From contig OY986966.1 of NCBI GenBank assembly GCA_963920575.1, positions 26,689,717 through 26,753,716 of the forward strand: a stretch of 64,000 nt of DNA, written 5' to 3'. Each line of letters opens with the position of its first letter. Positions within the stretch are counted from its first letter, which is position 1. The notes beneath the pieces were generated by a model, which worked only from the letters and a program-made list of their open reading frames with translations, did not search any database and had not been told where the DNA came from. The DNA comes from Narthecium ossifragum. Lineage: Eukaryota > Streptophyta > Magnoliopsida > Dioscoreales > Nartheciaceae. The position numbers were made by a program, and so were the translations under genes. Positions 56,901-64,000 of the stretch are shown here, one piece after another.

Positions 56901-59841
56901 ACTCGATCAGCAATATGTTTAAAGTGAATCTCATATATTTTTTTCCCCAGAAGCATTCACATTTCAGGCTTGTCTCTCTTTATCTGGTTTAAGCCCTCGC
57001 ACAATTTTTCTTCCAGTAATGCCACAAGTGTTGTAATCAACCAAGCAAGTGGACTTGCAATCATGGCCCCTGTTGGTATGATGATAGTGAGTTGCTGCGA
57101 GTGAAGTTGTTGATGCATGTTGTATGCGTTTATAGACCTAGCTTACACAAGCCTCTAAGCAATCCATTAAGGGCGCGTTTGGCCCACCCCCATCCCAGTG
57201 GATCCGCGGTATGGGGGGACGCGCGGATCCCGCCCCGTCGGATCCACGAGTTTGGCACCGGCGTGGATTCCGCGCGGATCCCGGAAATCGGGATCCGCCG
57301 CCGATTTGGGATCCGCGGGAGTGGATTCCGCGGATCCCATCCCGCGGACCCGCCGGAGCCAAACTTGCCCTAACTTGATATGAACTAGATAGTACTTCTG
57401 TTTTTTGTGTTTTGACTTTCATTGTCTACTGATGGATATCATGGGTTGGTACCGTTACAGGGAAGCTCTTGATGCTGAGCTTAGCAAATATGTTGGTGAA
57501 GCTTATCCAAAAGGAATTTGTTCAGTCTATTGTGTTAGCGGAAAAGATGTTGAAGGACCAGGAGGGGACTTTGAGTTTGCTGTGGTGATATCTGCTGCTA
57601 AACACAGCCCACAAAATTTCTGGCAAGTGAAGTACTTTTAAGTCAAGCTTCTAGTCCTTGATATGGTCTGTTGTGCTATAAGCATTAGATTTGCGTAATT
57701 CAACCTTGTGATCTTTCTCGATAAGATTCCATGCTTCTGTCTTTTGGGTTGTGTATGTAGGATTTGATGGTCTATAACTTATTGGTATCTGTGAAGTTCA
57801 TGCCATTGGAAGCATGTCATTGTGCAGACATTGTCAAAGTTGGGGGAGAAGTAAAAATGTTGTGCGACTTATGATAGAAATCATAGCAAGATACTTCTGT
57901 TATCATATTCAGTGAAGTCAATTTTTACAAATGCGATGTGAAAACCTCTGTAGTGCCTCAGGGTTGGAAGCGGGTTGATGTGTATGGATCTTTCTAAAAC
58001 GTAATATCCTTATTCAAGCTTCACTCTTCTGCTTCAGAAGTCAATAGTTTCTGTGCACTATTTAGGTGGAGAATGGTTTGGTGCTTATTATCATGAACTC
58101 CTCTATCTCCTCTATTGTCATAGACATCTTTGCTTCCTCATTTGCTTATAGCGAACAGATGCTGGCAGTCCTCATTAGACTAGACTTTTCTATTCTTTAA
58201 TCGGCAACACTATTTGAGTCTGTTTTGCTCTTCATGTCGAGTGTCTTGTATTTTCTGATACTATAAAACTTCGACAATATACACTTCTTCTCACCAAATA
58301 TGCTCCATTAGCATCAGTTGAAAATTTGTGCACAAAAACTTTGCTCTGGCATCTCATAGTTATTCCAAAATTCAATATAGCTATTCTTATAATCTCTCTC
58401 GAGTCCATGTCATGACCTATAGGTGTTACAATTATATGCATGATATGTGCACTTTCTCATGAAGCTTCTGAACATCATTCTGGTGTACCTACTATCCAGC
58501 AATGGGAGTTGGCGTTCAATTTGGAAGGTGCAGTTCAAAGATGATTTGCATATTGTGGAAATACGAGGAAAGATGCAGGTATTTGATCACCCTGGACGAA
58601 AACAAAAATTTCATACTTGATATATAGTTGATATGTGCCTTCAGAATGGTTGTTGACTTAGATTTTCTGCACCAGTCCTGTACTGATCCATAATTTCTGC
58701 TATTCCAGCTGGTCTAGCTGTTTGACACGATGTTTTTGTCAGGTTGGTGCTCACTATTTTGAAGAAGGAAATGTGCAGTTAGATGCTAAGAATGAGTGCA
58801 AGGATTCTACCGTCTTGCAGGTTGTTTCAAACAATTTTGTTGCATCCATTTGAGACATATTTCGCTTAGGGGTGCCATGACAATCTTACTTCGGTTATAT
58901 GCCTTCAAATACATCTCTTTCTTGGAGGATTTATTGCTATTGCTCACAGTGGGCCTACTTTTCAGTCCCCTGAAGATTGTGCAGTTTCGATCACAAATAT
59001 GATTCGCCACCATGAGGCTGAGTATATGGCATCACTTGAGGTCTTTTTCTCCCTCTCTCATCATGAAGACATGTGTGTGGAGATATCCGTATATCAGCAC
59101 ACACGTTTATATGGATATCTATGCTTATATTGGATGGGAAGTGCGGCATTTCTCCTCCTAGTTCTCCAAATTGCTAGATGGGTGAGTCTTAACTTCTTAT
59201 GCATTTTTTGCAGGCATCGTATCTCAAGCTGCCTGATACAACCTTCAAGGTACTATAGAAATAGGCATATCAGAATATGATTTCACGAACACAGATGTAG
59301 GGACACCAAAATTAAAAGCAGTGAACTTGTTAATTGTGTTAAGAAGTTAAGCAATTCTTCCAAGTTTCGTGGACAAGTTCCTTCATTAAATGGCATATGA
59401 TCCTCCAAAATCATATGCAGACAGAATTACATCTGTCGAGAACTAACAGAAGGGAATCTATGACCAAATATTTTGAAACACAAGCACTCTACTATTCTTC
59501 TGATAGTGTTCTAGTCTAGCATCTATTTGTGATAACACAGGTTTTGCCCAAATTTGCAACATGCTTCTCTTTTGAAGATTTAAACGAATTACAACATATG
59601 TTCTTATACCTGCAAGTATTATTCTTTCACATATCAGCCTTTCATGTTTACTACGTAACAACCTTACTTTGCTGAATATGTTGTGGCTTTTCTGTCTGTC
59701 TTCTGTTATGAAACTAATGTCTTAGTCCTAATGCAGGATCTTCGAAGAAAACTTCCTGTCACTCGTACTCTTTTTCCATGGCATAACACCTTGCAATTCA
59801 GCGTGACAAAAGACATTGCCAAAGAACTTGGAATTGAATAA
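53925..59841 (+). CDS. CPA: F-actin-capping protein subunit alpha
   Basis: Ten exons: 53925-54036, 54160-54275, 54900-54989, 55902-55966, 57461-57622, 58500-58578, 58743-58820, 58966-59040, 59214-59249 and 59737-59841, giving 305 residues, like Arabidopsis CPA (308). The alpha/beta heterodimer caps actin filament barbed ends, limiting subunit exchange. Family blocks are KREIAKWFLTNAPAGEIQYI, YLDPRTAQVATVDHVKQ, SGKDVEGPGGDFEFAVVISA, SPQNFCNGSWRSIW, VGAHYFEEGNVQLDAK (from residue 209), IRHHEAEYMASLE and LPVTRTLFPWHNTLQFS. Exon 5 ends TTCTG and is followed by GCAAGT, so intron 5 (57623-58499) is a GC-AG intron; splicing there restores the conserved FCNGSW, whereas read-through stops within a few codons. 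Intron 4 contains a MITE (57171-57370). The C-terminal tail after KELGIE is short. Confidence 0.96.
56451..56464 (+). repeat. G homopolymer in CapZ-alpha intron 4
   Basis: A run of 14 G residues is followed by T. Long G runs are unstable and prone to sequencing error. Confidence 0.9.
57171..57370. mobile_element. 200-bp Tourist-like MITE, GGATCC-rich, in CapZ-alpha intron 4
   Basis: TIRs GGGCGCGTTTGGC and GCCAAACTTGCCC are flanked on both sides by TAA (57168-57170 and 57371-57373), the 3-bp duplication of PIF/Harbinger elements. The interior is GC-rich and contains many GGATCC / CCGCGG palindromes. Non-coding. Confidence 0.85.
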
Positions 59842-60389
59842 TGAAGCCACAGGACTGGTGATGTTGTTGCTTTTCTTATGTATATCGCCTTTCAGTGCCT
59901 CTATTGTGAAAATCCGATAGTTTTAGACCTCTTAACCCAATATTTTATTGCCATTGTTCTTGTAATTTATTGTAAGAGAACCTTTATTTAACGTGCCCGT
60001 TTATGTGTAACAATTTTGTTCTATGTGGTGCGTCTCTAAACTTCGATGGAATAGTATTTGCAGTTGTCAGGAGAATTCCGAAGAAGGCTCAGTTGAAGAG
60101 CTAGAAAACATTGTACTATTGCCAATCATATCAGGTGTTTCTCAGAGATCAATTGCCCATTTTTACAGCATCTATAACAATTGAAATAACCATTTGCAGC
60201 GCTGCAGTTAAAATCGAATGAGATAACTTTTCAGCATTATTAACCGAAAATCTTTACATAATCTCGGTTTTTGCAACTAGTGGCCACAGGTGGAGAAAGA
60301 TTAGGGTTGAGATGGACATGGAGAGGAGACACGTGGTGGCTTACATGAGATGACTTGGTTGCTCACCCGGACAGTCACCTCACCTCACA
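59842..60389 (+). other. 3' flank of CapZ-alpha, no gene recognised
   Basis: The region contains the probable 3' UTR and polyadenylation region of CapZ-alpha, then spacer up to the dispersed repeat at 60390. No coding signal. Confidence 0.55.
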
Positions 60390-60613
60390 CCCATGTATGG
60401 TTGCAATGCCTTCGATCGGTAGTACCGATGGTTTGATGTAGTCCATCGATATTATCAATTAATCGGTATATATCTACCGATACTTATTGATTTGATCATT
60501 GATATATTCCATCGGTATTAAGATACCGATGGATTGATCTAGTTCATCGGTATTGTTCTATCAATAGACTAGATCATTGCACATGTCACGCGGTCATGTA
60601 TACAAATCTTTAT
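60390..60613 (+). repeat. Dispersed ATCGGTA-type repeat, copy B
   Basis: This copy is related in inverted orientation to 48879-49120. It is rich in ATCGGTA / TACCGAT words, several forming short palindromes, and ends with ACAAATCTTTAT. It lies about 380 bp upstream of the TOG-protein start. Confidence 0.65.
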
Positions 60614-60994
60614 TATTCAGACACTTTTGATTCTCAAAATCAAAATTATTAAATCAAAAACATGTCCCCCTAAGCTGGAATTGCTAATCAAAATAAGGGA
60701 ACGATCCAAATCGATTACGATACAGTCAGGATTCCTATTTTGCTTTTTCAAATGTAACGGTCCAAAAGCTGGACCCCAATCACTTCTTATTAAAAAATCC
60801 AGCATTATAGTGGAAAATATAGCCGTTACAAAAGGAAAAAGAAAAATATATGCCACCCGGGCCCCACTTTCGTTTCAAATTTCGAAACACACGGGAACAG
60901 CCGAACTTTCCAACCATTTCAAGCGCAGGGCTCTCTCTTTAATCCTTCCATATTCACTACTCTCCAATTCCAATCACCACCACTCCAATCCTCA

Positions 60995-62709
60995 ATGGAG
61001 AAGATGGCCCTTAGATCACTCGACAATGCTCTCCCGGCCGCCGTCCTCGAGAGGCCCAAGAAGGTTCCCAAGGTCACCGACAACCCACGCACTCCTCCAT
61101 GCTCCAATGATGAGAACGCGGTGGCCGCGCCGCCACCCAAGGTGGCTGAGCACTCGGTGGAGTATATTGCTTCGTCAGACCTCAAGCCCCAAACAGATCC
61201 TGAGACAAAGCTGATGGTGAGCTACATTTGATAAATTCTAGGGTTTGAGAATGTACGTGTTCATTTTGTTCTTGCTGCAGGGTTTGTTGGTGGAATTGGA
61301 ATCAAAGGACTGGATGGAAGTGTGTCAAGCACTGAATGATGTGCGCCGCTTTGCGCTTTTTCATACATCTCTGCTTCTTCCAATCCTGTAAGTTGTTAAG
61401 AGTTTTTCATTCAATCTCTTTTGCGAGGAATCATTAGGTTGGTTGTTACATATATAAAGCTGTTATGCTTACTTGGAAAAGATTTGGATGTATCTAAAGT
61501 ATGATGTATATAAAGTTTGGATGAACAAAGGAACGTCTATAGTAACTTCTAAAGGAATGTATGTGCAATTGATTCATTTAGAATCATAAAAAGTTTCACC
61601 AATGATAGATTAGTATGGTAAACACAGCACATAATTTGGAGCACTTGTTTCTGGATTTAGGACAATGTCTGAAAATCTTCAATAAAACTATCGTGCAAAT
61701 TTGGATTAAAGAGACACAGATGGTGATGTTTAGCAAATTCATGTGTTTCAGACAATCATGTAAGCAGATTTTTGAGAAGCTATAGGAACAGCAGCACAAT
61801 TTGTCATATCTAATACTATTGAGTTTGTCGATTACTTGTCCGCCGATGATATCTCATTGTCTAATTTCTGCGGAATGTAGGGAAAAAGTGATGCTGATTG
61901 TTGTGAAGGCAATGAAGAGCCCAAGAAGTGCATTATGCAAGACCTCAATTATGACTTCTGCTGATATCTTCCACACACTTGGTCAACAAATCTTAGTCAC
62001 CACTTCAGAGGAGGGTGCATTTGATAACTTGGTAGCATTTCTTCTGTTCATTCTATGAAAAGCATGTCGAATCCTTGAATTGGAAGTGTTACATTATGTA
62101 GCAATTGTTTCTAAGAACTCCCAGCACAAAAACTCGAATAACAAAGGATGCTGATGTTATCTGATCTGTATCTTTCTTTTGCAGCTGCTGCAGCTTCTCC
62201 TAAAAGCATCTCAAGACAAGAGATTTGTGTGCGAAGAGGCTGAGAAGGCATTGGAGGAAATGGCAGCCTTCATGTCTCCTCCACCATTGATCCTGAAACT
62301 CCAGTCTTATGTGAACCATAGAAATCCCAGAGTGAGGGCCAAGGCCGCAGTCGCCATTGCCAAGTGCATCTCCATTATGGTAAGTCTATCAAAGTGGAGT
62401 GACATTTTGAAACTTTCCTTTGCATCATGCCTTCACTTAGAAGTAGAATATGTCTTTCAGGGAGTTGAGATCAGGAAAGAGTTTGGTTTGGCGAAACTTC
62501 TTCAAGTAGCAGCTGAACTGCTGAATGACAGACTGCCGGAGGCACGTGAAGCAGCCCGCAGTATCATAAATTCAGTTTATGCTGGATATCCAAAAGATGC
62601 TACGATGGAGGAGGATGGATCATCAGCTGGAGAGTCATGGGAGAACTTCTGTTCTTCTAACTTACCTCCGATTTCAGCTCAATCAGTTGTGAAGATCATT
62701 TCGCAGTAG
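60995..62709 (+). CDS. TOG/ARM-repeat protein (CLASP/crescerin-like), 307 residues
   Basis: Five exons: 60995-61216, 61281-61387, 61881-62031, 62185-62379 and 62461-62709. TOG domains are arrays of HEAT/ARM helices that bind tubulin; a microtubule role is inferred. A charged, Pro-rich N-terminus (about 1-60) is followed by a single helical-repeat domain: WMEVCQALNDVRRFALFH, MLIVVKAMKSPRSALCKTSI, LLQLLLKASQDKRFVCEEAEKAL, LQSYVNHRNPRVRAKAAVAIAKC and LLQVAAELLNDRLPEAREAAR. The spacing and the 'NPRVRAKAA' and 'EAREAAR' helices are typical of TOG/CLASP N-terminal domains. It is much smaller than CLASP, resembling small plant ARM-repeat proteins. All introns are GT-AG. The last 32 coding bases are duplicated downstream. 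Confidence 0.85.
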
Positions 62710-62879
62710 AGGAGAGAATTCTTTTCTTGTGTTTGTCTGTTTCACCGGTCGATGAAAACAATGTACGGTTTTCATGCCCTCAATCAGTTGTGAAGATCAT
62801 TTCGCAGTAGCGGAGAGATTTCTTTTCTTGTGTTTGTTTGTTTCACCGGTCGATGAAAACAATGTGCGGTTTTCATGCC
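62678..62879 (+). repeat. 101-bp tandem duplication across the TOG gene stop codon
   Basis: CTCAATCAGTTGTGAAGATC starts at 62678 and again at 62779. The 101-bp unit includes the last 29 coding bases, the TAG stop and 69 bp of 3' UTR. The copies differ at a few positions. Confidence 0.92.
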
Positions 62880-64000
62880 CTTAACTATGGTAGAAGATGC
62901 TTGCAACACACCGTCAATGTGTTACTCCTTTGGTCGGGCTTCAGCTCCTTCTCTCCTCCCTATCCTCGACTCTGGAACTTGTAGTTCTTTCTGGCTGGTT
63001 GATTGCTATCACTAATGGCATTCCAACTTGCTGGAACTCATTGCTGTCCCTATAAAATTTTAAGGATGTAAATAAGCTGTATGCGCTCTTTAGTAAGTAT
63101 TACAAGTGCAGTTCTGAGACTTATATTGATAGGCAACTGCAGCTTGGAAGAAACAAATGGACCCTAAGGACTACTAGTACTTGAAATATTCATTTTCAAA
63201 CCTCTGTTCTATAAGATAGGTTGATAATCAGTGATTGAATCAAGTGCAACTGTGATTTCTCTCCAAAAACTTGTCCGCGATGATATCATCGGAACTTTTG
63301 CAAAAACAAGCAGATTTTTCCTCTCTTGGGCAGGAGCTATGCTTAACTGCAATGTGATAGATTTCGATCTTGCCACCTATGATTCAGGGTCTAATGAGAT
63401 GTTTCTTTACTATCCAATCATCACGAAAATAAACTATGAGAAAGAACAGAAATGAAATTGTTCTTATGCTTTACCAACTGAAAGGCGTCTATCACTGTAT
63501 AGAGAAGCATTTCTTTTATAATGAAAGCCGATCTTCTCAAAATATCAGCATTTGGTCGCAGGTACATAAGCCCCTCTGTTGTGTAGAGTCCCAAGTCTCC
63601 GAAATTGAATCAAATATCTTGTTTGGTTACACATTCTTCTTCCTTAGTAGGTGCTATAAACGATAAGGCCTCGCAAATAACCTCAAGCTCAAGAATGAAC
63701 CCTGCCATACAGTCAAGCTGCAAATCTTCTTCTGGCATAAATACAATTCACTCCCCTTTCTACTGAACCCTGCTTTCATACACCAATACATACCACCATC
63801 ACCAACTATCATCTTCATTTCAGTGTTCCCTTTCATCTTATTAGTCGAACCAAATTCGAGAAATTACCTTTCACTCATCCAATGGAAATCCACTGATGCA
63901 GATTTCAAGTAGGGAAATAAGGATTTATGCTCATGCACTTGCTCTATAAGGGCTCTAGCATTAAGTAGGAATTCTTTTATTCTGTCAAAAATTGCATTGC
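62880..64000. other. 3' flank of the TOG gene to window end, no gene recognised
   Basis: AT-rich sequence with only short frames lacking recognisable domains. A neighbouring gene may begin outside the window. Confidence 0.55.

Noticed and set aside
56996..57077. Possible extra exon in CapZ-alpha intron 4 (good AG and GT edges)
   Set aside because: The encoded peptide has no counterpart in the conserved protein, and joining exon 4 directly to 57461 restores the conserved sequence.

Overview
The window is nuclear DNA of a flowering plant, most likely a monocot. The genes have many GT-AG introns, GC-rich Ala-rich first exons followed by AT-richer later exons, AT-rich intergenic DNA, and several Tourist/PIF-Harbinger-type and Mutator-type elements. 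I cannot name the species. All exon models below were built by eye from open frames, splice sites and phase, and every multi-exon model closes in frame.

Layout, left to right. 1-408 (+): 3' end of a REF/SRPP-like lipid-droplet protein gene. 409-4600: repeat-rich gap with GC-rich tandem-repeat islands. 4754-11348 (+): nine-exon plastid Clp protease subunit ClpR3. 13167-17192 (-): intronless preprotein import receptor TOC159. 18533-24392 (-): twelve-exon BTB/POZ protein. 24480-26800: tandem duplication of the BTB promoter and leader, later hit by MITEs. 27897-28979: solo LTR. 28989-29802 (-): three-exon LURP-one-related (LOR) gene whose stop codon lies 9 bp from that LTR. 31560-33686: two Mutator-like inverted-repeat elements and a probable LTR fragment. 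34114-37728 (+): P-class PPR gene. 39080-40587: a probable Pack-MULE carrying a fragment of another PPR gene. 41764-44960 (+): thiamin pyrophosphokinase. 45350-48659 (+): conserved-looking protein of unknown function. 49506-53203 (+): tafazzin-like acyltransferase. 53925-59841 (+): F-actin capping protein alpha. 60995-62709 (+): TOG/ARM-repeat protein.

The genes do not form an operon or a biosynthetic cluster. Two neighbours act in plastid protein homeostasis (ClpR3 and TOC159), but plant neighbours usually lack functional linkage. The most notable points are: the Pack-MULE with matching long TIRs and a 9-bp target duplication; three GC-AG introns among about 52 introns; the promoter-only duplication at the BTB gene; a 564-bp element that is almost entirely one large hairpin; and repeated near-identical tandem duplications (45-198 bp) at gene ends, in exons and in introns. 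I saw no CRISPR array, tRNA, rRNA or bacterial or viral gene.
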